Source: Streptomyces virginiae (lineage in GTDB: Bacteria > Actinomycetota > Actinomycetes > Streptomycetales > Streptomycetaceae). Taken from it: a DNA stretch of 64,000 nucleotides. The position numbers and the translations under genes are program-made. The DNA lies in NCBI RefSeq assembly GCF_000720455.1, contig NZ_JOAK01000022.1:1-64000 (forward strand), given 5' to 3'. The notes under the pieces are model-generated. The model worked only from the letters and a program-made list of their open reading frames with translations, was not told the DNA's origin and did no database searches. Shown piece by piece: positions 52,780 to 60,840 of this stretch; the stretch's first letter is position 1; every line of letters begins with the position of its first letter.

Positions 52780-54274
52780 CCGGCGATTGAACCTTCCTTC
52801 TGCTCTCAGGATCAAGGTTCGGCCGGGGCAGCGCCCGTGGTCACCCGGGGCATACCGGTTCCAGGTTCCCCCGGCCTCGGTGACCAGGCGGGTGGCTGTC
52901 TTGTCGTGGTAGCCGAGCGCCTTCGCGATGACGGGGGCTGGGGCTTGGAGGACGAGTTGGCGGATCGCGGAGGTCCTGCCGCGCTGTGGCGGGACGCCGA
53001 TCATTCGCAGGTGCGCTTGGAGGCTGACCGGATTCATGGGCTGTCCGGGCTGGCGGCCGGGGAAGAGCCACTGCGAGCTTCTACTGCTGGCGTAGGGCAG
53101 GTGCTGGCGGGACTGGACGTATGCCCGCAGGAGGTCAGCGACCGGTTCCGGAAGCGGGGACGGCGGGTCTCCCAGCCGGACGGTGAGGGTGGCCCCGTCG
53201 TCGATGACGTCGTCGACGGTGAGGCGGACGATGCGGGTGACCGGTTGTGCGTAGAGGAGAACGAGCGCGGCCGCGACCCGGGCCCGCAGGGGCAGGGAGT
53301 CGTCACTGAGGGTCCGCCGGAGAATGGCGAGTCGGCGGTGCTGGTGCAGTGGCGCTTGGTCCTGGTTGATGACTTGGGGTGGCAGGGTGAGGCGGGGCAT
53401 CCGGCAGGAACGTCTGAGCCGGGCGCCGGGTGGCCAGCTTCTCCGTGTGCCAGGCGTCGACGTCCGCCTGCTGGCAGTGTTCGAGGGGGCGGCCTCGGTC
53501 GGCGAGCCAGGAGAGGAAGGTGCCAGCCTGAGTGATCTCCTGTTTCGCCTGGCCGGTCTGGGAACGTCCCAGAGGCCCCTTCTCGGCCTTGCTCCGCAGG
53601 CGCCGCATCTGGTGCCAGGTGGCGAAGTGCTGAAGAAGCCGACAGTGTTCAGGATCCTCGATGACGCCGAGCCGTTCGGTCAGCCAGCGCTGGTAGAGCA
53701 TGAGCTGTCGGTCGACGCGTGGCAGGACGCCGCTGTCCATCAGTAGGTCACGCAGGTGGGCGACGGTTCGCCAGGGTGTTTCCTGGTGCAGCCCATCGTG
53801 GGTGAGCGGGATGCCGCCGGCGGCCAAGCCGTGGAGGAGACGGACGACGTTGGGGTTGCGGAGCCAGATCAGGCGGCTCTTGGGCTGGTCCATTTCCAGC
53901 AGGATGGTGACCAGCGGTTGCAGCGGAGGGGCGACGTGGCCAGTGCCGTTGTCGAGGAGACGGCTGAGCGTGTCGGAGAGGGTGCAGCGTTCGCAGAGAC
54001 GTCCGCCGAGCAGGAGCCCCTCGAAGCCGCAGCGGTCGCAGAAGAAGTCCCGGGCGATGCTGGCGCAGTCGCGGCAGATCGGTGTGCCGTCGGTGTCCCG
54101 GCCGGGCAGCAGCCGGTCGGTGCCGCAACGGGGGCAGCTGCCGCGGACGCGCATCGCGCGTTCGTAGCAGGTCCGGCAGATCGGACCGTCCGACCACTCG
54201 GCGGACTTCGAGGCCCGGCGGCCGCAGCGTGCGCAGTCTCGGATCATCCACCGCTCGTACTCTTCCGGCGTCAC
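52780..54274 (-). pseudogene. Zn-finger site-specific recombinase, frameshifted
   Basis: The N-terminal part (GTG 54274) has repeated zinc-ribbon CxxC pairs (CARCGRRA, CRTCYERA, CPRCGTD, CDRCGFEG, CERCTLS), then a helical core-binding domain ending DVDAWHTEKLATRRP. There the frame is lost with about 20 codons missing. The second part resumes as MPRLTLPPQVINQDQAPLHQ and continues through the catalytic domain (TSAIRQL, AKALGYHDKTATRL, TWNRYAPGDH with a candidate Tyr). From memory, Streptomyces homologues are single ~500-residue proteins. The gene is broken, and its 3' end runs in frame into the next ORF. Confidence 0.8.
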
Positions 54275-54277
54275 CGC

Positions 54278-54604
54278 TCACCCCTCGGGCGTCAGCCGGA
54301 CCCGGGTGGGCCGTCGGGCAGCGAGATTGATCGGCGCCTCTTCGCCAGCCGCGCGGCGGGACGGAAGGTTCTGGGCTGAGGTGGTGATCAGGTCGGTGGG
54401 CGTGCAGTCGAGGATGTCGCAGAGGGTGGCCAGCACGGGCAGGGAGAGCCGCTCCGGGGTGCCAGAGACCAGGCGGTGGACCTGGGAGGAGGACAGTGTG
54501 ATGCCGCGTTCAGTCAGGTGTGGCAGGAGTTCGGCGACGGTGAACATGCCGCGGGCGGCCATCAGCTCGCGCAGGCGCCATCGGTAGGTGATCTGGCGTG
54601 GCAT
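54278..54604 (-). CDS. XRE-family HTH regulator
   Basis: A 108-residue Cro/CI-type protein: RWRLRELMAARGMFTVAELL, then LTERGITLSSSQVHRLVSG and LSLPVLATLCDILDCTPTDL. The start ATG overlaps the recombinase stop upstream (TGATG) and its own stop lies 3 bp before the second recombinase, so all three formed one operon. Among the three genes it is the only intact one. It presumably regulated the recombinases. Confidence 0.88.
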   Translation of the reverse strand: MPRQITYRWRLRELMAARGMFTVAELLPHLTERGITLSSSQVHRLVSGTPERLSLPVLATLCDILDCTPTDLITTSAQNLPSRRAAGEEAPINLAARRPTRVRLTPEG

Positions 54605-55722
54605 CAGGAGGTCCTTCCCGGCCGCAGAGCGGCCTCGATGGTGGCGTCCAGGACACGTCGCAGGGAGCGGGTGCGGAAGTCTGAGGAGACGCAGGTGTAG
54701 ATCGCGGTGGTGGAGGCGTGGTCGTGACCGACCTGCTACTGGACGAACAGCGGGTCGTGGCCGTCCTCGATCAGGTGGGTGATGTAGGAACTGCGCAGCG
54801 AGTGGAACTCCAGCGCAGGGTCCAGGCCGACGGCGTCCCGGTAGCTGGCGAAGCGGGAGTCCAGGCGTTGAAGACCGACCCGCGGGCCTCGCTCGGATGG
54901 CCACAGGGCCCGGCCGGTCGAATGCCGCATCCCAGGCCGCACCTCGCTGATCCATTCCTCGATCGTGCCGGGCGTCCAGTGCCAGACGGTGAGCACGCTG
55001 CGGCGCTTGGGCGGCGACCCCTTCTTGGCCTTGCCGTAGCGGACCAGCAGGGTGCCGTAGTCGCCGAACTCCCGGCCCTCCGGGTTGCGTCCGAAGTCGG
55101 TGAGATCCAGCATTCGGGTCTCGTTGCGTCGCAGGCCGTAGGCGTACGCAACCTTGAACAAGGCGGCATCTCGGAAGGCCGGCAGCCAGCCCTTGCGGCC
55201 CTTGCCTCGACCGCGCAAGACCTCCTCGTCGGCATGATCGAAGAATGCCTCCAGCTCGGGCTTGGTGAATGCCCGTCGTTCTGGCTCGCCCTCGGCTTCG
55301 TCGGCGTGCGTCGCGGCGTTCCAGTCGTAGGCCACCTGGACTGGGTGAGTACCGAAGTGCCGCAGGCACTCGTCGCTCCAGCCATAGGCTGGATTGGTCA
55401 GGAAGTCGCAGAACTGCCGTACCGAGGCCTGATAGTTGCGCAGGGTGGAGCGGACGCAGCCGTGCACGGCCCGCAGATCGGCTGACCATTCGTCGACGTG
55501 CTGCGGCGTCCACTGCCACGGCATCGCATCGGCATGCCGGGTGAACGCCCGGACCGTACGTTCCTGGTCACCGACGTACCCCAGTGAGAGATTCCGGGTG
55601 AGCTGCTGGTTGCGCCAGCCCTTGATCTTCGCCTCGAAGACCTGCTCGTCCGGCCGCAGCAACGGCAGACCGTCGATCAGGTGCAGCCGAGCAGACCCTG
55701 GAATGAGATCGTCCCCACCCAT
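54604..55722 (-). pseudogene. Tyrosine recombinase (phage-type integrase) with a nonsense codon before the catalytic Tyr
   Basis: The frame from ATG 55722 reads a normal integrase: core-binding domain (WTPQHVDEWSADLRAVHG), then the catalytic Arg in YAYGLRRNETRMLDL and FHSLRSSYITHLIEDG. At LFVQ a TAG (plus 54734-54736) stops it. The same frame continues with QVGHDHASTTAIYTC, which holds the conserved His and nucleophilic Tyr, to a TGA that overlaps the XRE start. Total length with the stop ignored is 372 codons, exactly in frame. Without suppression no active recombinase is made. Confidence 0.9.
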
Positions 55723-56031
55723 CCGCCATCACTCTCCGTCTATCGCATCTGACGCGAGAATTTCGCATCAGATGCGACTCGGGGGCGTCTTCGCAGTTCA
55801 ATCGCTCGATGGAGTGAGACCTGCAGATGTCCGCCGAGGAGGCCGCTACCGTGGTTCCGAGCTCAGCGTCCCTGGTGAGACCGGTTCCAGACGGCCCCAG
55901 ACCAACATCCGGGATGGGTGTCGCCTATTCGCATCCGATGCAATTGGCGTCGGTAGGAACATCGGGACAGCAGTTGGTGCTGAGAACGTGTCCTGGCCGA
56001 GCAGGACGCGCCCCCGGCCCTGGTCGCCGAT
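55723..56031. other. 310 bp without a supported gene
   Basis: The segment 55740-55780 is AT-richer and contains repeated GCATC(T/A)GA(T)GCGA-like words (CGCATCTGACGCGA, GCATCAGATGCGA; also ATTCGCATCCGATGC near 55928), a possible operator or recombination-site array upstream of the integrase. Upstream codons of the next gene's domain occur here in another frame. Confidence 0.4.
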
Positions 56032-56391
56032 GTGTTGACGGTGGTGAGCGAGCTCGTCTCCAATGCCCGGCGGCATGCAGGAGGGATCACGGGATTCCAG
56101 GTCACTGTCCGCGCTGACCAGGTCATCGTTAAGGTGTCCGACCGCTCAGCTCTCCTGCCGCACCTCAGACCACCCTCCGCGCACACGCCCGGCGGCTTCG
56201 GATGGCGCGTGGTGAAGACCCTCGCCCCGAACACCTTCGTCCGCTCCCACCCCAGTGGCAAGACCATCATCGCGACCCTGCCCACTCGCAAGCCGACGGC
56301 CGCTGCGTACCTTGACCCCGGAGTCGTTGTCGGTGCCGCTGCCCGGGCCGCGCCTGGCGGGCTTTCCGCAGGTCGGAACACTGGCCGGTGA
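56032..56391 (+). CDS. Truncated HATPase (anti-sigma-factor/RsbW-like) protein
   Basis: A 119-residue frame with N box VVSELVSNARRHAGG and GFGWRVVKTLA, the ATP-lid glycine region of small Streptomyces HATPases. Coherent sequence extends a few codons upstream (VLAEQDAPPALVADVL) up to a stop, so the true N-terminal ~30 residues are missing or out of frame. Such proteins bind sigma or anti-anti-sigma factors. Probably a 5'-damaged gene. Confidence 0.55.
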   Translation: MLTVVSELVSNARRHAGGITGFQVTVRADQVIVKVSDRSALLPHLRPPSAHTPGGFGWRVVKTLAPNTFVRSHPSGKTIIATLPTRKPTAAAYLDPGVVVGAAARAAPGGLSAGRNTGR

Positions 56392-56833
56392 TCGTTACGG
56401 CGGCAACCAGTAGAGCGAGGGCGCCGCAGGCATCGAAGACTCCGCACCATTCGGACCACTGCCGGGGCGCGACCTGGTCCCTCTGGTAGTGGACGGCGTC
56501 CCACCCGGCGTGGCCCAGCCAGCCGGCCGCGAGGACGAGCAGGGCCAGGGCGCCGTCCAGGAGAACGGCTGCCAGGGCGACAGCGGCGAAGGCGATGAAA
56601 CCGGCGAGCTGTCCGGCGAGGGCCCCTGGGCGGTGCAGTTCGTGTCGGACCGCGCCGAAGAGGAGGTAGAACAGCGGCATGACGGCGAGGACTCCCGCGA
56701 GGAACGCCGGTGAGGGTCCGGCCCCACCCGGGCCGACGTCCGGTACGCACCGGCCGTCGCCCCCTCGAGGATCTACATAAACTCCGTTTGGCGCCTGCCT
56801 TGCATCTGGTGGGTCGGCGTAAATGAGCCGCAT
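56267..56833 (-). CDS. Hypothetical membrane protein
   Basis: A 188-residue protein with four hydrophobic segments (PAFLAGVLAVMPLFYLLFGA, GQLAGFIAFAAVALAAVLLD, ALALLVLAAGWLGHAGWDAV, CGALALLVAAVTITG). The motif GWLGHAGWDAVHYQRDQV-PRQWSEWCGVFD recurs in uncharacterised actinobacterial membrane proteins. The first ~40 residues are non-membrane and may be over-extended. It overlaps the truncated HATPase tail to tail by 125 bp. Confidence 0.6.
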   Translation of the reverse strand: MRLIYADPPDARQAPNGVYVDPRGGDGRCVPDVGPGGAGPSPAFLAGVLAVMPLFYLLFGAVRHELHRPGALAGQLAGFIAFAAVALAAVLLDGALALLVLAAGWLGHAGWDAVHYQRDQVAPRQWSEWCGVFDACGALALLVAAVTITGQCSDLRKARQARPGQRHRQRLRGQGTQRPSACEWAGSR

Positions 56834-56869
56834 CCGCCGGTAGCCCGCAAATTTCCGACGGTCTTCGTA

Positions 56870-57361
56870 TTACCCCCCTGATGTGGCCGGGGCCGCTGGA
56901 GCGTGCCCGTGGGGACAAGAGGCAACGGCCGAGGACGATGGGAGTCGCATGTGCCGCAGCAGATTGTGTGTGGTGCGCAGAGTCAGGGTGCTGCGCCAGG
57001 ACATGCCCGGGTGGCGGGCCCGAAGGTGCGACAGGGCTCGGTCGCCGAGGCCGCTGGAGAGGAAGCGGTCATCGATGTCGATGCCATTGATCACACCCTC
57101 ACCGCATCCGGTGCAGACCCGATAGTGGACTTGGCCGACTACCTTGCGGACGTGGACCAAAAGCAGGCACTCCTGGCCAGGCCTGGGGTCGCCAGGGAGG
57201 TGAGTGGAGAGGAAATCGATGCCACGGTAGGTGAAGATCCTGAGGCGCCACCTTCTGCCGAGCCGTTCGCGGCGGCCATGCTTCGCCGCCCGCGGAGGCG
57301 CTTGACCGTCGGGGGCAGAACGGAAGAGGGCGCTCGTGAAACGTGCGGAGTCTCCGGACAT
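56870..57361 (-). CDS. Hypothetical protein with a GNAT-like core
   Basis: A 163-residue protein. The central part (ECLLLVHVRKVVGQVHYRVC, INGIDIDDRFLSSGLGDRAL) resembles an acetyltransferase CoA-binding region (RxxGLG), followed by SHLRARHPGMSWRSTLTLRT. N- and C-terminal tails are basic and low complexity. It may be a small GNAT protein common in Streptomyces; I cannot confirm the fold. The start is uncertain. Confidence 0.5.
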   Translation of the reverse strand: MSGDSARFTSALFRSAPDGQAPPRAAKHGRRERLGRRWRLRIFTYRGIDFLSTHLPGDPRPGQECLLLVHVRKVVGQVHYRVCTGCGEGVINGIDIDDRFLSSGLGDRALSHLRARHPGMSWRSTLTLRTTHNLLRHMRLPSSSAVASCPHGHAPAAPATSGG

Positions 57362-57429
57362 AGACTTCGTGTGCCCAGTCGGCTGCTCCTGATGCTAAGT
57401 GGTCGGCTCTCGAAGTCCTTCGGGGGTGA

Positions 57430-58510
57430 TCAGGCTGCAGGGGCGACGGAGGATTCCTCTTGTCGATCGGCTGATGTGTGTCGGTCGAGTCGGGCCAGCA
57501 GATCGTCCAGGTCGGAGGTGATGAACTTCCACTGGAACGGCTGTGCTGTGGCGTTGTAGCGTCTTCGAATGCTCGGACCTGGTCCCGGACCTGGGTCAGG
57601 TCCGTGAAGTCATTGGGTTGGACGACCTTGCGCTGGACGATTGAGAAGAAGATTTCGATCTGGTTTGTCCAGGAAGCGTGCACGGAGGTGTGGACCATGA
57701 CCGCGTTCGGAAACGCCTTGGTCAGACGATCCATGGCCTTCTTCCCCCGGTGGGAGGATCCGTTGTCGACGATCCAGAAGACGCCTCTGGCGCTCGCGTA
57801 GGGCTCGGCGGTCATGACCTGGGTGACCAGAGCCATGAAGGGGACGATGCCGGTCTTCGGTTCACAGCGGCCCAAGACCTTCGCGCGGTGGACGTCGTAG
57901 GCGGCCAGGTAGGCCACCGCACCGCCACAGCCGTACTCGTGGTTGACGCGCATCGCCCGGGCCCGGCCCGGGGCCAGGGTCGGATGGCAGCGGCAGCGGG
58001 CCTGGACAGAGGTATTCTCGTCGCTGCAGAGGACGTACTCGTCCTCGCCCAGCGGGGCGCCCTCGAACGTGCGGGCGTAAAGGTCCAGGATGTTGGACCT
58101 TGCGGCGGAAGTCCGCGTCGCGGATGAAGATCCAGGACCGATACTGCCAGGGCTTGAGCGCGTCCTCGCGCACCCAGCGGCGCACGGTGGATGCGGAGAT
58201 GCTGTCGGTTATCCCGCGCGCGGTCAGCTCGGCGGCCAGCTCCGGGCAGGACCAGCGCGACAGCGGCACGCCGGTCTCGGCGGGCAGCTGGCAGGCCAAC
58301 CTTGGCCTCGCGACCTGCACGGGGGTGAATCGGGCGAGGCGCCCGGAGCGCCTGCGGTCGGACAGGGCCGGCAGCCCGCCGTCGGCGAACCGGCCGCGCC
58401 AGGTCCGGACCGTGTCCACGTGCAGGCGGGTCTCGGCGGCGATCCTGCCAGCACCCCGGCCGAGTGCGGCAAGGAGGACGACTGCGGCACGCTGCCGGGC
58501 CTGGTGCGCT
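57430..58510 (-). pseudogene. IS630-family transposase with two frameshifts
   Basis: N-terminal HTH (GRIAAETRLHVDTVRTWRGR) and RFTPVQVARPRLACQLPAET, PLSRWSCPELAAELTARGI, DALKPWQYRSWIFIRD are in one frame. After FRRK the frame changes and continues ILDLYARTFEGAPLGEDEYV, CSDENTSVQARCRCHP, RVNHEYGCGGAVAYLAAYDV, VDNGSSHRG and HASWTNQIEIFFS. A second shift after RAFED leads to RYNATAQPFQWKFITSDLDD and a stop at 57430. The DDE residues survive (DEN, VDNGS, NQIE). The second lesion looks like loss of one C. It abuts an HNH relic. Confidence 0.85.
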
Positions 58511-58516
58511 CCCCGC

Positions 58517-58731
58517 CAGCTGGCGCCAGTTCGTGGACCGCGCAAGGCGCGAGGCGTACGCGAACGACCAGGGCCAGCCGGCCTCGCTGGTCGCGGTGAC
58601 CGCCCGCTCGAACCGGTCGAAGGCGGACCAGGATCCGGCGGAGTGGCTGCGACGAGGCGGAGCGAGACCTTCTGTTCGACATCGAGGCCGGCTGCGGCGG
58701 TACGGACGTGGAGTTCACCCCCGCCCCCGTA
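58517..58731 (+). pseudogene. HNH (DUF1524-type) endonuclease relic
   Basis: One plus frame begins GASSWTAQ, a second continues RREAYANDQGQPASLVAVTA-RSNRSKADQDPAEWL, and a third resumes DEAERDLLFDIEAGCGGTDV to TAG at 58731. Together these match the end of HNH/DUF1524 nucleases with about 35 codons deleted after EWL and two frameshifts. The HNH motif itself lies upstream, where the IS630 relic now begins, so the IS probably inserted into the gene. Confidence 0.65.
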
Positions 58732-59388
58732 GGCGCTCTCAGCCCGCCGGCCCCGCCATCTCCGGGTGCGGGGCCGGCGGGGTGGTCGAAGAAGACCAGG
58801 AGCCACTCATTGCCCCGGGTCTCCACGGTCAGGCCTGCTGCGCGGAGCGCTGCGGCCATGGCGCGGGCGTGTCGGACCGGGCAGATCGTCGGGAGAGGGC
58901 TGGCGGCTGCGGCGGGTGCCGCGCCGCCGGGGAGGTGGGCTGATGTCTTCGGCCAGCCAACCGACCTCGACTCCGCGGGCGTGCCGGATCAGGTGCACGC
59001 CCTCAGAGCCGGGGGTTCGTCGAGTTCCCCGTCCGCGCTGATCAGGACCGAGATGCCGCACCGCATGCCCACGTTGATCAAGTTCCTTCTCCCCTCACCC
59101 GCAGGCACCGTCCTGCGGGCCTCCATCGTGGCCCGGCCTCTGCCGGAGACGGATGAGGCGCGCTCTCGCCGCCGCCGCGTGAACGAGGGGAGGGGCCCCT
59201 GGCCGGGCGTGGGACAGGGCCCCCTCCTACGCGCCTCCGTGGGGGACGGTCAGGCACGCGTCGCCGCGGACAACGACCGCCGGTGCCGGCGGGAACGACG
59301 CCAGCAGAGGTGCCTGCGACAGTGGATGGTCCGTCCGCTGCGCACGCTCCGTCGGCCTTAGAACTCCTAACGCAATGACCTGGACACC
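58732..59388. other. 660 bp without a supported gene
   Basis: On the minus strand, two frames carry protein-like pieces (LIRHARGVEVGWLAEDI, and AAALRAAGLTVETRGNEWLL then VFFDHPAGPAPGDGG), possibly a small frameshifted gene of unknown family between about 58745 and 59060. A perfect 8-bp hairpin (CCCGCAGG / CCTGCGGG, 59098-59119) follows. Confidence 0.35.
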
Positions 59389-60048
59389 TCAGGCGCTCCC
59401 GGCTCGCGGACCTGTCGCATAGGCCAGCGGCGGCGCGATCGCCCGTACGTCTGCCTGCTCCACCACCCACAGTCCGATGAACAGCGCGGCGGTCGCCTCC
59501 AGCAGCCCGGCGCGGTCCAGTCCGCCCCCGGCCACTGGCTCACAGCCCGTGTCGCGCACCAGCTTGCGTGTCAGTGCGAGTGCCGCCTCGTCGTCCCCGC
59601 AGATCGGAACGGTCAGGGGCTGGCCGTCGAAGACCGGCGGGTTCATCCGCCACACGTCCTCATGGCAGAGGTTGAACGCCTTGACGACGTGCACGCCTGG
59701 TGCCGCCGCAGCCAGTCGGAGCGCCGCCGAGGGGCCGCCTTCCGTCAGCAGCCGGAAGCCGGACCCGACAGGATTGGCGCAGTCGAGCAGGACCTTCCCC
59801 TTCAGCGCCGATTCATGCTCCCGAGCGACGTCCGCTCCCGCGCCGTACGGCAGCGCGGCCAGCACCACCTCGCCGAAACTCACCGCCGCCTGCAGGCTCC
59901 CGTGCCCCGCAGCGCCCCCGATGCGCGTCGCGAGCCGCTGGGCCTTCTGCTCGTCCCGGCCTCCGACGAACACCTCGTGCCCGGCCCGCACCCAGTGCGT
60001 GGCCAGTGCGTCCGCCATGTTCCCCGTTCCCAGCACACCGATCTTCAT
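59389..60048 (-). CDS. NAD(P)-binding oxidoreductase (F420-dependent NADP reductase-like)
   Basis: A 219-residue single Rossmann protein: KIGVLGTGNMADALATHWVR, VFVGGRDEQKA, LLDCANPVGSGF and VKAFNLCHEDVW. It resembles the NADPH:F420 reductase/coenzyme-binding group. ATG 60048 starts the dinucleotide loop. It is divergent from an HxlR regulator over 76 bp, a frequent pairing in Streptomyces where HxlR represses the oxidoreductase. Confidence 0.88.
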   Translation of the reverse strand: MKIGVLGTGNMADALATHWVRAGHEVFVGGRDEQKAQRLATRIGGAAGHGSLQAAVSFGEVVLAALPYGAGADVAREHESALKGKVLLDCANPVGSGFRLLTEGGPSAALRLAAAAPGVHVVKAFNLCHEDVWRMNPPVFDGQPLTVPICGDDEAALALTRKLVRDTGCEPVAGGGLDRAGLLEATAALFIGLWVVEQADVRAIAPPLAYATGPRAGSA

Positions 60049-60105
60049 CGATACGCCCCTTTCCACATCCGTTCCAACCGCTTTCGGGACGACGTTAGGA
60101 AACCC

Positions 60106-60129
60106 GTCAGGCACCATTTGGTACGTGAC
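60106..60129. promoter_or_regulatory. 24-bp near-perfect palindrome overlapping the HxlR start
   Basis: Half-sites GTCA-G-ACCA and TGGT-C-TGAC are arranged symmetrically around a TT centre; only two base pairs (positions 5/20 and 7/18) and the centre break symmetry. The site covers the GTG start codon at 60125 of the HxlR gene and lies 58 bp upstream of the oxidoreductase start. This is the expected position for autoregulation and divergent control. Confidence 0.7.
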
Positions 60130-60475
60130 GACCGACGCCTTCCTCGCTGACTGCCGCGCCCGCCTCGCCTTCGACCTCCTCTCCAACACCTGGAACGCCG
60201 TGCTGATCTGGGTCCTGCGGGAGGGGCCCAAGCGCCCCGGCGAACTACGCGATCTCATCGGCGGCATCAGCCCCAAGGTCCTGACCGAGACGTTGCGGCG
60301 GTTGGAGTTCAATGGGCTGGTGACACGGAACGCCTATCGCGAAGTGCCACCTCGTGTCGAGTACGAACTCACTGCTGTGGGGCAGACGTTGCTCGGCCCC
60401 ATCGACGCACTTGGCGCGTGGGCCTTCGAGCACGGCGATGAGGTCATGGCCGCCCGGGAACGAATGAGCGGGTGA
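60125..60475 (+). CDS. HxlR-family transcriptional regulator
   Basis: A 116-residue winged-helix protein: RLAFDLLSNTWNAVLIWVLR, PGELRDLIGGISPKVLTETL, RRLEFNGLVTRNAYREVPPR and VEYELTAVGQTLL. The leading Cys in FLADCRARL is the position used for redox or aldehyde sensing in some HxlR/YodB proteins. GTG 60125 lies within the palindrome and lacks a Shine-Dalgarno, so the message may be leaderless. Divergent partner: the oxidoreductase. Confidence 0.9.
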   Translation: MTTDAFLADCRARLAFDLLSNTWNAVLIWVLREGPKRPGELRDLIGGISPKVLTETLRRLEFNGLVTRNAYREVPPRVEYELTAVGQTLLGPIDALGAWAFEHGDEVMAARERMSG

Positions 60476-60583
60476 GCTCCCAGCCCGTGACCTTCCCTGC
60501 ACGCGTTGACGTACTTTCATCGGGATGAATGCAAACGCCGCCAGCAGATCAGCGCGCATCCCAGAGTGAGGACCGCTCCGCGG

Positions 60584-60774
60584 ATGTCGTCACAGACCGC
60601 CCTGGAGGCATACCAACGAAAGGTGATCACGGAGAAGCTCACCGAGTTCCGCCTGTTCATCACCGGCACCGTCGCACCCCACGCCGCCACCCACCCGGTG
60701 ACAACTGAGTCCGGCACATCACCGCCCAGCTCAGATCCGTCGAATCCACTCTCGACCTCGTCAACAGCTACTGA
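60584..60774 (+). pseudogene. Remnant of a small helical protein
   Basis: From ATG 60584 the frame reads QTALEAYQRKVITEKLTEFR then LFITGTVAPHAA; a shifted frame continues HITAQLRSVESTLDLVNSY to TGA at 60772. The two parts look like one ~60-residue actinobacterial hypothetical protein with an indel. A strong terminator follows 7 bp later, supporting a former gene end. Confidence 0.45.
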
Positions 60775-60780
60775 CTCACG

Positions 60781-60819
60781 GCTGCCCGGGGCCCGGCCTT
60801 CGGCGGGGCCCCGGGCAGC
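60781..60819 (+). terminator. Strong intrinsic terminator
   Basis: GCTGCCCGGGGCCC and GGGCCCCGGGCAGC make a perfect 14-bp stem around an 11-nt loop containing CTTCGG. It directly follows the small gene remnant. Confidence 0.85.
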
Positions 60820-60840
60820 ACCGCTCGAAGGCCCGCCACC

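Noticed and set aside
54604..55722. Programmed stop-codon read-through in the integrase
   Set aside because: No supporting context for read-through is visible, and the neighbouring recombinase is also damaged, so simple decay is more likely.
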